NCBI GenBank assembly: GCA_001574975.1
Contig: KQ965732.1
Span: 1,188,131-1,252,130 of the forward strand
Direction of reading: 5' to 3'
DNA length: 64,000 nt
DNA from: Gonapodya prolifera JEL478
Lineage: Eukaryota > Monoblepharomycota > Monoblepharidomycetes > Monoblepharidales > Gonapodyaceae
This document shows positions 33,611-45,795 of the stretch, one piece after another. The notes beneath the pieces are model-generated. The model worked only from the letters and a program-made list of their open reading frames with translations. It had not been told where the DNA came from and did not search any database. Each line of letters starts with the position of its first letter. Positions within the stretch are counted from its first letter, which is position 1. Position numbers and translations under genes: made by a program.

Positions 33611-35534
33611 CGGTGGTCTTGCATGAAAGGAGCGCAGGGGGGGAAGGTTGGACGAATCAGTTTGGCCAGTTTAGGTTCGACGTCGGCCACGGTCAGAGGT
33701 ACAGAGAGAGACATGCATTCATCCTCTCGCAGTCTGCACAACAGCGGGTATCATGGCACCCATCACAACTCTTGAAGCTCGAATACCTTGTTGAAACAGC
33801 GGATTAACAGCTTCCTCCGGGCAATGTCCATTCGTCCCCTCCCCTCCCCTCTCTTTCCTCTGCCGCCTGGATCGGTTCCGGTAAAGCCCTCTCCTACCTC
33901 GTCCCATCCTGCAAGACCCTCGCCGCGAAGTACTTTGCCATGGGTGTCTCGTCTTTCTGCGCACCTCTCGTTTCTGTCAGGTTGTTGCATTGCATTATAG
34001 TGGGCGAGGGCACAGACACACACGCGTCTGGGGTACGAATCGCGTCCGAAGGAGTGAATGGAGGCGACCAAGAAGGTCCTGGTGGCATACCTGGGTGTCT
34101 TCATTCTCGAGCCAGAAGAGTGATCAAGTTCAGGGAGCTTCACTCTCGGATGGAATAGAGCTCGGGCGTTTTATTCCTTCGGGCAATTGCACGGCTTCCT
34201 CGAAGAGCTCAGTAAGGGCTCGCTGAAGATCAGCAACGGATGGAACGGACGAAATGGGTGGATCGGAGAGAGTAACCTGTGCACGCGGTTTGCGAAGAGG
34301 ACTACGAGAGACTATGTCGTCGAGCGAAGTGTGGGGATCGTGACAGAAGTAGTGTGAGACTTGTAGCGGAAGAAGGTGGAGGAGTGCTACAACTCCAGGT
34401 GAATGCTATATGCAGGCACCCCACCAGAGGACGTTGCTGTCAACTAGTGGGCGAGCATGGAACATATGTCGAGAGATAAAAAAACGAAGAAGTTGGTTTC
34501 GTCTGCTGAATGGGACGCTTTCTCGAAGAAGGAAGGATATGCCCACGGGAACCTGTGGATTTCTTAACGTCAATGTCGTGCTTTCTCTGAGACAATAGCA
34601 CTTGAGAAATGCTATTCCACGAGGTACGTTATGAATTCTTTCGCTGCCCCACTCATCCACACTCATACTTCGATCCTGTAGACCCACTTATTACCCACCC
34701 CTCCCACAATCACGTCACGTCGGCACTCATAGTCGGAGATTCTACGTCACTGTCACATTCTTTCTCCGACCAGCGTGCTCCTCCAACAGACCTCGCCACT
34801 TCTCCAGCTGGGGTACCCCTTTTGCTGGAAAGTGCACAGAGTCGCAGCGATGTGGGCAGGAAATGGCTCTGGTGAACTCACCATTTCGGCCAAGTGCCTA
34901 CAGGTAAGCCGTCTCATCTGTTCTCCATCCGCCAATCGTTCGCGGTCCAGGGAAAATCAACCTTCCAGCGACACTGCGATCTGCGGGTGTACCCCCCGTC
35001 ACAGCCCTGTAAGGGACCTCCGCTATGGTCATTTACCTGCATCAGAAACTGGTTCGCGACCCACTTTGTCATTTGTTTACCAACCATCGCGAGTCATCTC
35101 ATCCAGCACACACCTATCTCTCTCCCTCTCCCATGGCTCTCTTCATCCCATTCAAGTGGGAAAACTCGCGTAGGATCAGGTACGAGAGTATGTGATCCCT
35201 GTGTGGGCGGCCTATGTCAGCGCGATGACAACAGATGGTGCGGAACTGAGACGCCAGGTGACAAACAAGTATGCAGTCCCGGTGCCAATATGATTAGTAA
35301 AAACTACATACCGTTTTATTCTCGAGTTTTATTTTCTTTGGGATTATTACCCGAAAAGAGAAAAGGGGGGAATTTGAGTGAATATAAATGAAATACAAGT
35401 AATCAAGATCTTTTTTTATTTGTGGTGACAGTTCTTATCCCACACGAGAAATCTCTCGGTTTGCGAGAACGGTCAGCCAACTCTCGTATCTTTTCACCCC
35501 GCTACCTTCAGCTTCGACGCAAATACGTGAACAT
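33611..35534. other. Gene-poor span; possible small gene (+) near 33890-34363
   Basis: Near 34130-34363 the plus strand reads, after an acceptor-like TTCAG, FYSFGQLHGFLEELSKGSL and NGWNGRNGWIGESNLCTRF to a stop; upstream at 33870-33990 another stretch reads LSYLVPSCKTLAAKYFAMGV. They look like parts of one small gene with an intron between, but I could not fix its ends and recognise no family. The rest (34400-35534) shows no supported gene and includes the promoter of the gene at 35535. Confidence 0.35.
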
Positions 35535-36590
35535 ATGTCGGTTCGGGCTCCACTCGTCGTGATGACAGACGTTGAGCGTCTTAACAAGAGTACCAGTGAT
35601 CTCATCGAGTCTGAGCTCAAAGGCCTTGAGAAACAAGAGGATGGCTCGCTCGTGGTCTGCTTCATGGATCTCTTCCCGGAGTATAAACCAGAGGATATCA
35701 AACAGGGCCAGACAGTGAAAGACCTCTGGCCTGGGTATGTTCATCAATGGGATAAACTTTTTCTCGTCACTTATTCCCCTTGGTAGCCTGTACAAGTATA
35801 TCGAAACGTCTCCAGCGGCTCTGGCGTTCGCTCAAGGCAGAGCAAGCCCATCACAGTTCGACTGCATCTCTTCTACCGTTCATTCTATCCGAGACGTCCA
35901 ATTCCTCGCCATTCAGAATTGCGGCGTCTACTTCAACTACTATTTCAAGCGAATTCCTCTTCTCGACCCGTCCAAACCTGTGCAACTGGTCGGAGTCATC
36001 CCACCAGATAGCGACAAGTTGATCAAGTTCGACAATAACCCCAATGCGAAAGCCTTCCACACGTCACTCTGGTGGTTGCTTGCTACCCTCGCGAACGTTC
36101 GCCCACACCAGGGGGCAGTCGCGGGAATCACTGGGTTGGATTCGAAGCTGAAAGACTCCGACGCTGGGGGGATCCAGAAAACTGCCGCAGTGCAGAAAAA
36201 GCTTTTGGATCAGACCTCATCGACTGTCGTCTTTGGTCTTCTTCTTTCTACCATCATGTTACAAGTTGCCAAAATCGAGACCTTTGTCCAGGTGGTCGCG
36301 TGAGTTCATGTTTGTCAGAAACGATGTGCTTGCCATAATGTGATGACTTTTTACGAAGACATCCGCCGCCGCTATCGAACCTTTCCGAGCCTACCAAGCA
36401 TGACAAATTGTCCCGGACACGGGTTTGGAGGAAGTCAGTACGGCCCGGTGATAACATTTCCCATGAGTATGTCACGCCGCCAAAATCCGCCATTGATGAG
36501 TTCGACGCCATTGCGGATAGGCTCCAGAAGACGGGTCTAAAGGATGGCGCGGAAGGGCTTCTGAAGCTGTTTGGGCGCATGAAAGTTTGA
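35535..36590 (+). CDS. Unrecognised protein, paralogue A of a local pair
   Basis: Exons 35535-35734, 35787-36299 and 36359-36590 close in phase (both introns phase 2, 50-60 bases). The protein starts MSVRAPLVVMTDVERLNK. It contains SLYKYIETSPAALAFAQG-type helix, CGVYFNYYF, WWLLATLANVRPHQGAVAG, then a hydrophobic segment VVFGLLLSTIMLQVAK near residue 220-240, and a polar tail (PPKSAIDEFDAIADRLQK). It matches the gene at 38796-39677 along most of its length, including LLATLAN and the position and phase of the intron right after the hydrophobic segment. No known domain recognised. The hydrophobic segment could be one membrane helix near the C-terminus, giving a tail-anchored-like layout with a long tail. 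Confidence 0.78.
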
Positions 36591-38795
36591 GCTTTGGTGG
36601 GAGTTTGGCAACTGTTTGGGTTGATGAAAGCATGGGTTTCGGCGGGAGTTTGGCGAGTTTAGAGTGTGATGTCTAAGCTCGGGTGTGGTAGTTCGACTGC
36701 TCCAACTGGGCCATTGGGACATGTTGTTGCATTAGTTTACAGCACTGATGGCGTATTTTACATCTGTTTTCGTGTGATAGCGTGCCGCAATAGACACCGG
36801 GCTTTCGAAGATGACTCTTTTGCACGATGGGGGTGGGCGTTCCTTTTGAAACCTGTAGCCATCTTCTTTCCAAGTGTTATATTTATTACGACGCCAGTAC
36901 AAGCGAGGGTAAGTATTCTAAAAAAAATCCGCGATGTTTCTTACTCTAGGGGAATGAGCTGAAGAATAACGGTGACATGATGAAGAGATCCCAGAATGCT
37001 ATAAGTTTCAATGATAAATGTAGAAAAACGCAGATTACGTCGGTGGAAGTGGTGCGAATTTGTTTAGAAAGCTGTCGTCAATCCAGAGATGACGTTGCAA
37101 TTTAACCTTTAAGGTTTTGAGCGATCGGTGAATTTAGCCAAAACCTGTGGATTTAGCCAAACAGCCAAGGTAGATGGTGCCTGGATCAAATTTCGCCCAG
37201 CGTCAACAGAGTTTTGCCTTCACGTTGGAATGCTCCCGGCGACAGAACACAATCGATGCCAAGACAACGATGTGGAACTGTCTAGGCAAACAGTTCACTC
37301 CTCCCAAAAGAGATTTGGGTCGCCAAATATTGTGATATGGAACGTAGAGCAGCGCCAAGTGTCTCCAGGACATCACTTTTCAGTCCTGCAACTTGGACTC
37401 GAAGACACTCTGCCGAACGTGAGTTCATGAATTATCAGAAACACCGATGTTGCCTTGTCGCACACCAGACGAAGAAGCGGTGCGTCGAATATCGGAAAAC
37501 CCCGCGTCACAACCAGAGAGTGATCAGTCCCGACACCGGAATAGGTTTTGCCGGTCAAACTTGAGTGGCGGCATCACATGGCAAATACGTGGTTAGGGCC
37601 AGTAAGTCACGTTGTTCGAGATTTCTGGCCTTCAGCAATTCCATCTCGTTCATTGAATTCATCATGTTTCCGCAAACCAGCTCGACATTCGAATATGATG
37701 GCAGGTAATAGTACAGTCGTTCAAAGAATTGCAATTGATTCCATCAACGATGGCACGCGAGAGCTTTGTTCGTCTAAACAATGGAGCAGAACAGCGGCGA
37801 ACGGTGAGGGCTCTCAAGACTCTTCCAACTCTTCCGCTAAAGCAAACTGCTCTGCACGAAAACAAGTGCGATATGGCGAAGACAATATCAGCTTATCTCT
37901 CACTTTGATTTGATCCCGGGAAATACGTTTCGCGATTGTGGAATCATCCGCGTGGGCGTTGGGACTGTCCCGGTCCTCCACGTTGATAGCAATTTACAAT
38001 CCAGTTTGGTAACAGGGAACGTAGGCAAAGGATGCCGCAAGGTGAATGTCGCTGGAGGATTCGGCACAGCGAAAACTGGGTGTGATTGGTATAAATATGA
38101 AGTGGCTTGATGTCATTGTCTTCGGCTTTCGAGTCGTGTCAACCATATATGAGGCTTCAATAAAGTGATCTGTTGGTAAATGCTGGCAAATCTCGGTCAA
38201 TAAACAATACGGATCAGTTGTGGCAGCAGCTCACCCTTTGAAGCCCAATCCTTACTTTGTGAGCCCAACGATTGAAATATTAGTCTTCATAAGTATGTAC
38301 TTGCGCTTTTGGATGCACTGACGGGTCGGATGTATCGTAGTTGATGACACTTCCACATGCGGAGACCTTCGAGCTCAAGGTCCCACTAATATCTGCGATC
38401 GGTGTCTGCGGGAGGCTCGATCGCTGCGCCGTGTTGGGAAGACGCGTGGGTACGTTGGGCAAGAATCAGGAGCCGAGTACCGTGCCGCGAAAACACGAGA
38501 ATGAGGGGAAAATGAGACGCCGTGGTGTGCTGCTCTGGTCACTCAAATTGTTCATCGATAACCCCTTCCCTCCACCTCAACCCGTGTTGGTTCCTCGCAT
38601 CCGATCTCTCATTTCTCTTTCCTGAGCAAATCTCATAAGACTCGCATCTCCGCCAAACCCTCCGTCTTGTCGTCCTACCATCCTCAAGTTCTCTGTTACG
38701 CGGGGTGCTGCAACTTCTTTCCCTCCGTGTCCCCTTTCTCCATCCCTCCCTCTCTTCCCCTCACCTTCCAGTGTCGATCTCTCCTGGTCCGTGGC
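36591..38795. other. Gene-free span between the two paralogues
   Basis: No supported gene. A 121-codon Ser/Asn-rich frame at 37548-37913 (+) and a short frame at 37910-38110 (+) exist, but neither has domain, splice or composition support. I looked for a third, decayed member of the flanking paralogue family and did not see its GVY or ATLAN motifs. Confidence 0.4.
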
Positions 38796-39677
38796 ATGCC
38801 ACCTCGAGAATTTTTCTTGAAGAGGTTTGTTCAGATGATGAACCGGGAATCAACCTCCGCCATCGACCGACACATCGCCAAGATTCAGTCGAGCGGAAGT
38901 ACGGGCACCGCGTCATATCTCGCTCTTATGTCGGCCTACGAAGCGGATGCGATGGCGGCTGGTTCCAAGTGGAGCAGAGCATTTTCACTGGGTGTGCTCT
39001 TTCGTCTACATTTGGGCTCGAACAACAATTGATTAATGGACTGATGCAGGCTCGCAACGCTCATCAAGAGCGTTCCCAATCTCGAAAGCCTCGCGCGGGG
39101 AACAACGAAGCTCAATCCCCAGGACACGTCGATGAAGGATACGCAGGATCTCGCGTCCATCCATCGCACTCTTCTGAACAAGAGCGGAGTATACATGCGG
39201 TACTACGCCATCGCAAAGCACGTTTCCGTTGGTGGAACTCAGGTCCCCGAGGACGACATTGAGATTCCCTTCTCCTCTCAACTTCATCTTCGGGCCAGCG
39301 TCTGGCGTTGCTGGCCACTCTCGCCAATGCGCAGAAAAATGTTGGAGGGGCTTTCGGGATCACGTCAGCGGACAAGACGTTTGATGGGAGCGATGGCGAC
39401 AGCAACCCGGGACAGTCTGGCGAGCTTGCTGCAAAGCTGCGCGGCGGATTTGGTGGAGGTACGACCATCTTGATGCTCTTCGTCTCCATGATCATACTGA
39501 AGGCCATGGGGATTGACGCGACTGTCGTGGTTCTTGCGTGAGTATTCGTTTCATGGTTTCTATCCAGGAACCGTCGTCACTAATTTTCGACGGTCCAGCG
39601 ACCCACCAAAGTCGAGGCTCTACCGACCACGGCTGTGGAAGGTCGTACATAGATATCACTGTAGACTTTTTTTTTAG
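38796..39677 (+). CDS. Unrecognised protein, paralogue B of a local pair
   Basis: Exons 38796-38968, 39050-39242, 39299-39537 and 39599-39677. Start MPPREFFLKRFVQMMNRE; the frame is open further upstream but this Met aligns best with paralogue A. Shared features with A: a helix with STS-I near the start, LATLIKSVPNLESLARG against SLYKYIETSPAALAFAQG, KSGVYMRYYAIAKH against NCGVYFNYYFKRI, ALLATLANAQ...GGAFGIT against WLLATLANVR...AVAGIT, and a hydrophobic ILMLFVSMIILKAMGI followed at the same place by a phase-2 intron. The exon between 39243 and 39298 is read as an intron (GTCCCC...GGCCAG), which B has and A lacks. The last exon is short and basic (PPKSRLYRPRLWKVV), unlike the longer tail of A. 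Confidence 0.72.
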
Positions 39678-39934
39678 CCTTCTCTCTCGTTGAATTCCAA
39701 TGTTTTACCTTCCTTTCGTGTCTCTCGCACCACGATGATGTCCGTATTGACTGCTTGAAATCCTTGTTCACGTGTGGAAGGCGGACGAGTTGTTCCGACC
39801 TGATACTTTGCCCATTGTGACACACATTGTGAAATGGTCTATTTATCGGACTCGTACTTTACGACGTCTATACAGTTTTCACATGGTAGAAATCTGACGT
39901 CTGAACTACAAATGTGTGTCTCAACTATTTACTC

Positions 39935-41501
39935 TCATGCATACTGCTCCAATATCTCCTTTAAGCTCTTCGCGCTCGCCTCAAGGGCAGCATTCTCCTC
40001 CTGGCTGAGTTCAAGATCCAACCTTCTTTGGATGCCTTCTTTCCCCACGACGCACGGCCAAGCGTAGCATACGCCATGCTTCTCGGAATACACGGAGAGA
40101 GGGCGAACAGATTTGGTATCGTTGAGGATCGAGAGACACAAAGAAGCGCAGCAGGCTGAGAGATGGTGCTGTTAACGGGAAAGGCCGCAGGATCTGTCCA
40201 GCAAGCTACAAACCTCCGATTCCGAAGTAAGTTGCTCCCTTCAGTGAGATAATTTCGTAAGCCTTCCGTGCAATCGCCTTTTGCACCGCGTTAAGGTCTA
40301 CATTCTTGAACTCGGGGAAGCTGAGAACAGGGACACCCCCAACTCGAGCAGCCTTTTGTTAAATAGTAAGTAGTGAAAGCAGTAGGAGTATGGAGCTTGA
40401 TGAGTCAGGTTTCTGTGGAACGACAAATTTCTTCATTACTCACCGACCACGCAATAAACTGACTATCGCCGTGCTCTCCCAGAGCAAACGCGTGCACCGA
40501 GGTTTCCGACACCTTCAGTTTATCGGCGATGTACACGCGAAGTCGCTCAGAGTCCAAGAAAGTTCCAGACCCGAACACCTGCTGAGGAGGGAGCCCAGAG
40601 AGGCGCTGTGCGAGAGCGGTGAGCACATCCACCTTGAAAATGAGGACAAGTTAGCTTCAACTGTATAACGCTTCAGAAAGGTGGAGTTTCTCACAGGATT
40701 CGCGACAATAAGCATAATGGCATGCGGGTTGAGCGGAGACATCGAGCTGATGCAAGATTTGAGGATTGCATTGTTCCGGGCGATGAGCTAGGACAAAGCC
40801 AAAAGATGGTAAGGCATTCATACACGGGCAGACACATGAATCTCTCTCGCTGGAGTGCAACTCCCTCGACGTTCCTTTGCGAATGCCCTCATCCAGTCGC
40901 GTTACCCACCTCGATCCTCGATTCTCCAGGCTTCTGCTTGGCTCCCGCTTTTAAAAGAAGTTGGGGGATGGTATTATTTTGTTGAATTGGAAACAAGAGT
41001 GCTGCGCTAGCGACCCACCCGTGATTATAATGATATCAGCCTGACCAGCGTCCTGGAAGGATCCTTGGCGAATTCGAACGTTTGCCACAAAAGACGCGTC
41101 CGAGAGGTCCAAGACCTGCCCACGAACAGCCTATAAGTCGGGGTTGTTGGGTGATCATTGGAAATGAAACGCAAAACGTGAATTGAGAAATGTTTCGATG
41201 ACGAGGAGCGCATTCCGTGTTCCACAAACACCAACATCTTCAACAATGTCAACAAGGACGAGTTCTGCTGGAACACCACGGAGCATACAGGCGTAAGCGA
41301 TCGCAGCTCCGACACTGCCCGCGCCTGAAACGGGTGGCCACAAACGGAAAAGGTCAGCATCAAGTGTGAATGTAATTAATGTGATAGTATCGCGGGATGA
41401 GCAGGTATAGGGCGCACAGAGAGAGGCATTTTATGCCAATCCAGCAACGGGGTCAAACAATCAAACTCACCGACAATGGCAATACGCGAATGTTTGACCA
41501 T
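39935..41501 (-). CDS. L-lactate dehydrogenase (LDH/MDH superfamily)
   Basis: NAD-dependent 2-hydroxyacid dehydrogenase interconverting pyruvate and L-lactate. Start MVKHSRIAIVG at 41501; the first intron falls inside the nucleotide-binding turn, which continues AGSVGAAIAYACML and LVLVDI. Then QVLDLSDASF, ADIIIITAGAKQKPGESR, LIARNNAILKSCI, NPHAIMLIVANPVDVLTAL, GSGTFLDSERLRVYIADKL and ALGEHGDSQFIAWS (catalytic His). The tail is SQEENAALEASAKSLKEIL. Gln in KQKPGE at the specificity position argues for lactate rather than malate, where Arg would be expected. About seven short introns. Cytosolic; no targeting peptide. Convergent with paralogue B (257-base gap) and divergent from the mitochondrial uS15 gene. 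Confidence 0.92.
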
Positions 41502-41908
41502 ATCCGATTCTCTTAGGGCTTAGCGATGATTCCTGAGCGCGATGGAGTGTGGATTCGATCGATTCGATTCGTCTTGAGATTTAGAGATGGTACTGATTGG
41601 GCGCACTGCATTGGAACTTGCTGGTGAGTCACCGACATCGGCAAAAAGGACAAGTGACAAATGTTCTGATTGCATTCACTGACAGAAATTTTGAAATCAA
41701 TTTGTTCCGACTCTCACCTCCTTGGGCTAAAAATGGAAACGAATCTCCTCGTTTTAGAAGGGCTGAATGGAGACAAGAGGTACACAATTTTCATTAGTGT
41801 TCACTGGGGAAAATGAAATTTCTTTTCTTTCCATTCATTGGATTGGATGTTGGAGTGAAGTTCGTTTGTATGCCGTATTGTATTAGTCTTCTCCAACTAC
41901 CGACGACA
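41502..41908. promoter_or_regulatory. Divergent promoter region, LDH (-) and mitochondrial uS15 (+)
   Basis: About 400 bases between two divergently oriented starts, so it must carry both promoters and 5' leaders. The frame of the uS15 gene is open upstream to an ATG at 41813, but the segment between does not look like a targeting peptide. No specific binding site recognised. Confidence 0.5.
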
Positions 41909-43057
41909 ATGACTTCGCTAACCAAAGCTGCCGTTCCAAGGCTGGTTTCCCAAGCGACGATTCCTCCTATCTCCCTCCCTTCGAGGTGTGCCAGCCTCCA
42001 TACTTCCGTACCTTCATTCTCTCTTCTCCCATGGGCACGAAAACCTTCCACTCGTGATCCCCGCAAACTTCGGGCCGGAACGAAAAGAACAGGGCATCCA
42101 GGTCCTCCAATCGTACATACTGTGACGCCTAAAAGGACGATTGTGCCCTTCTTGGCATCAAAAGATGTTCCAAAACCACCACCAGTCATTGAAGGCAACC
42201 TTGAGGCCACGCTTTCGGTGCACTACGGCCTAATTAAAGGGAAGGGACAGTGGGATGAGGAGCATTTGGCGCGCCGACGGACAGTGGAGCAATTTGGGGC
42301 CTCAACTTCCGGACTGAATTTGCCAGAGATGCCATCATCCTCTGGCCCTTACTACAAACAACATTTTACCCCATCTGAAGTTGCATTGGTGCTGAAGGAC
42401 TTTCCGGCTGCGCTTTCTGCGGAGGCTTCGGATCAGTCAGCAGAAGCTCGTCTTCGTGAGAGAGCGGAAATGGTTCGAAGAGCAACGAGCTTAGAAAACG
42501 CTGGTCAGAGGGAGGTTGTGGGATGGAACGTGAAGCGAGTGAGAGCGGTGTTCGGAAGGGGGAGTTCAGATACCGGCAGTCCTGAAGTGCAAGGTGCGTT
42601 GTCCACTTCGACTTCAATAAGTTCCACCAAACTCACGGGTCGTGTTTAGCTGCAATTCTCACAGTCCGCATTCTGAATTTGGAGAAGCACCTTTCCAATT
42701 GTACGAAACGCGACATTGATGCCCGGCGAAAGTTGGATGATTATACCCACCAACGGCGAAAGCTTCTGCTATATTTAAAGCGTACCGTAAGTATCTGTGG
42801 GTGAACGCTACCTGGAGAAAGTGCTTTGCCCTCGGGAACTCACACCAAAGGAAAACCCGGGCATTTGCCCATGGGCTACGACTTTTTCACGGAGCTAAAT
42901 GGTGTTCGTTGGCTGGATCAAACACCCCCTTTTCATCATCAAACTAAGATAGCGTTCTAAAACTATTCGTCTTTTCTTCCTTGAGCAGAATCTCCCAAGA
43001 TTCGTCGAGGTCTCCAAAGCTCTTGGCATCGATCCCAATTCCATCATTGGGCGGTAG
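41909..43057 (+). CDS. Mitochondrial small-subunit ribosomal protein uS15m
   Basis: The bacterial-type S15 protein of the mitoribosome. Start chosen at 41909 because MTSLTKAAVPRLVSQ...PSRCASLHTS is a typical mitochondrial presequence (basic, hydroxylated, no acids); an ATG at 41813 in frame would bury it. The conserved S15 domain lies in the last third: SSDTGSPEVQ, then across an intron AAILTVRILNLEKHL, DARRKLDDYTHQRRKLLLYL, and after a second intron NLPRFVEVSKALGIDPNSI, with a stop at 43055-43057. The roughly 170 residues between presequence and S15 domain are a fungal-type N-terminal extension. It binds 16S-like rRNA in the platform of the small subunit. Confidence 0.92.
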
Positions 43058-43184
43058 ATATATAGCATCATGCAAAAAGTCCAGTTTTAGGACTTTGCAA
43101 TATATGCATAAGCGCTGCTTCGGTGGTTTTTCCTGAGCCGGGTTCGGGTGGTTGACGATCCACCTCCCCAGACCTAACTTCACA

Positions 43185-45529
43185 ATGGATCTCTTGTCTT
43201 CTCTTCGCGGGCGGACACAGCGGCACCTGACAAAGTACCGGCGTCGTCTAATCGATAATTGGTTGCGCACACCTCCAGTGATCGTCAGCTTTTGGGTCAT
43301 GATGTGGGGAATTGATAGAGCTCTTGCGGAGTTGAGCCTCTCATTCCCTCCAAGCGTGAGCGTTGCCGCGTGCTACGAGAATGTTTCTTCGCTGATCATC
43401 TCAAGATAATCCATCAGGTTATCGCTTTGGTGCTTATCTTTATGATCCTTGTAGTGGTCGAACAGCTGCTACCAAAGGGCGTTATCACGTGGATTTTGTA
43501 TGTCTTTCATCCCGGATGTTGCTTTCTTCTCAAGTGGATGGCGGTTTTGTTCTCCCCTGCACTTGTTACGATTCCGCTGATGGAGTTCATAGGAATTGCT
43601 GAAGTGTTTCGACTAACTGCTGTGTTTGGTAAGAAGAGTGATGGCTTCTTTTGCGATAATCAAAAACTCATTGTGGCTATGGACATGGCCAGTGGTTGGG
43701 CTTTTTCTGTTTGTGCCTGGCACAGCGTACTTGGCTCTGGGTGCAAAAAGAATCGTTGCGCTCACACAGAACCTCACTCGCACGCGAAGTTCGAACGCTG
43801 CTACTATTGCAAGGCAGCCTGTTCTGGCAGAGGGAGAGACTGTGGAAGGATCTACAGCTCACGCGGTACCAGAGCGCCCGAATGAGCCTCTTCTGGTTCT
43901 CCCAACTCCTGTTTGGCCCCCCCTTCAGGAAGCGGGACAAGAGAGGGTACTAGAAAGCGAGGATGAAGATGATCCTATATCTTTTGCAACTGACGGAGAT
44001 GAAGCGGTATTGCGAAGGATTGAGGCTGGTGCTCGCCGCCCATCGAGAGTTTCCCAATTTTTTTCTGCTTTTCCTGCCTCCCGGCCTCCCCCCTCATTCG
44101 ATTTCGACCACCCCGTTTCGGAAGTACCAGACACACGATTGGTGGCGAATCAGAACCCTCCAATTGTTCTTTCGACTTCGAAAGGAGGAGAGTCAAAAGT
44201 TCCGGAGCTTGACTTGTCCACAAGAGCCCCACCAAACACTCAGCCGAAATCCAACACAGAGCGTCGGGAACACAGCATCACCCGTCGCCCGTCTGTAAAG
44301 AAAGGATCGTCGCGCCCTCTAAGCGTACACGTGGTGACTTACGCAGTTCTCTTCGTGATTTCGTCGGCAATTTATGGAACAACGGGTGTTATCACCCCGC
44401 TTCTACTCTCCTGGAACATTCTCTCCTACTTCGCTGGGATGTTTCTACCGGATCGAGCAAAACGGTTCTTGCACCCTCTGCTAACTAGTGTAGCTCTGAC
44501 GTGGGCGCTGATTGCAGTTATTGGGGCGATCAGGGGATCTGGCTTTTCTGAAGGTTTGTTCTCGACTTGATCGCTACTCTGAATGCTACTTACCAGTCAC
44601 GGTACGGAAAACGCCAGCGCTTAAACTTTACAGCAACGGAGTTAAGGTGGTGTTTAATCTCTTTCCCTCCTTTTCCTTCTCCGTCAACCGAATCCGACGG
44701 AATTCATAGTATCTTCAAGTGCTTACCCCCTCGGCAAATAGTCCCAGATCGCTCCCTGGTGCCGGTGACATCTTGCTATCTGTACTTGACGCTAGGTATG
44801 GAGCTCACTTGTGTTTGTGCGAACGGCATTAAGACCTTGGTCTACAAATTTAGTGTTGTAGCCCTCGCATTCAAGATGTTCGAGCACCGAGAGCTTTTGG
44901 TGAAATACGTTCGTTGATAAACATTTGTTGGTCTTGCACTCCCTGAACCATTGGTTGCACAGGGCTTTGAAGTGACATTCACAGTTGCAACGGTGTGCTT
45001 TTGTTCCACATGGCTTCATGTACTATTTGCGAGGATTCTTGGCATGCAACCGGCACTGGGGCTTGCCATGATACCACGGTATGTGATCTACTGAGCCACC
45101 CAATGTAATAGGAGGCTGAAGAGAGAACTCTATTGTCAGCTTCGTTACAACACCATTAGCGATACAATCGGCGAATTCCCTTGGAGCCCCGACATCTCTT
45201 ACCGCCACCGTCGTTGTGCTGACTGGGATAGTTGGAGCGATAATCGGACCAACACTGCTCAAGTTTTCTCGCATTAACATGAGTTTGTATCGTACAAGAA
45301 ATATTAATCGCTTTTTGATAATGACATCTATCTTACAGCGGATCCCCTGGTCGTTGGTCTTGCAACTGGGGCCACATCTCATGGTATAGGGACGTCAAGT
45401 CTGTTGGTCAGCTTTCCTGACGCTGCTGCCGTGTCCTCGTTGTCGTTTCTCTTAGCAGGTGTATTCACTGTGGCGTTGACGAAGGTACCACCACTGCAGA
45501 TGGCGTTGAAGAGCGCTGCGGGCGCGTAG
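43185..45529 (+). CDS. LrgA/LrgB-type fusion membrane protein (PLGG1/CidAB-like)
   Basis: A polytopic membrane protein. Start MDLLSSLRGRTQRH at 43185, then hydrophobic segments (PPVIVSFWVMMW; VIALVLIFMILVVVEQLL; WPVVGLFLFVPGTAYLALG) forming an LrgA-like half. A polar loop of about 190 residues (43790-44310) with acidic and Ser/Pro-rich sequence follows. The second half matches LrgB: YAVLFVISSAIYGTTGVITP, LPGAGDILLSVLD, VVALAFKMFEHRELLVKY, VVVLTGIVGAIIGPTLL, and the hallmark ATSHGIGTSSLL near 45370-45400, ending at 45529. Plant PLGG1, with the same fused layout, moves glycolate and glycerate across the plastid envelope; bacterial LrgAB moves small organic acids such as pyruvate. The fungal substrate and membrane are unknown. 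About six introns; edges in 44550-45350 approximate. Confidence 0.85.
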
Positions 45530-45795
45530 GCTCTTTGTTAATGTTCCCCATGCTGGAAGACCGACGACATTTTCACCGCCCGTCTGCACGTTTCACTTAG
45601 CATGAGCAATCACGTTTTTGGATCTTTGCACCATCAATGTATTAATTTATCTGGGAAAAGATTGATTATGGATCTTCATGATTCCGTGTACCAATCGGAA
45701 ACCATAATCCTGGGTCTTTAGAAGTTCAATCATTTCACATCAGTGTAGTATTCAGGTTGGGAACTGGTATATCATTCATGCAATAGGGAGAAAAC

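Noticed and set aside
38796-41501. A metabolic cluster linking LDH, LrgA/LrgB and neighbours.
   Set aside because: Strands, functions and spacing are those of unrelated neighbours; no shared regulation visible.
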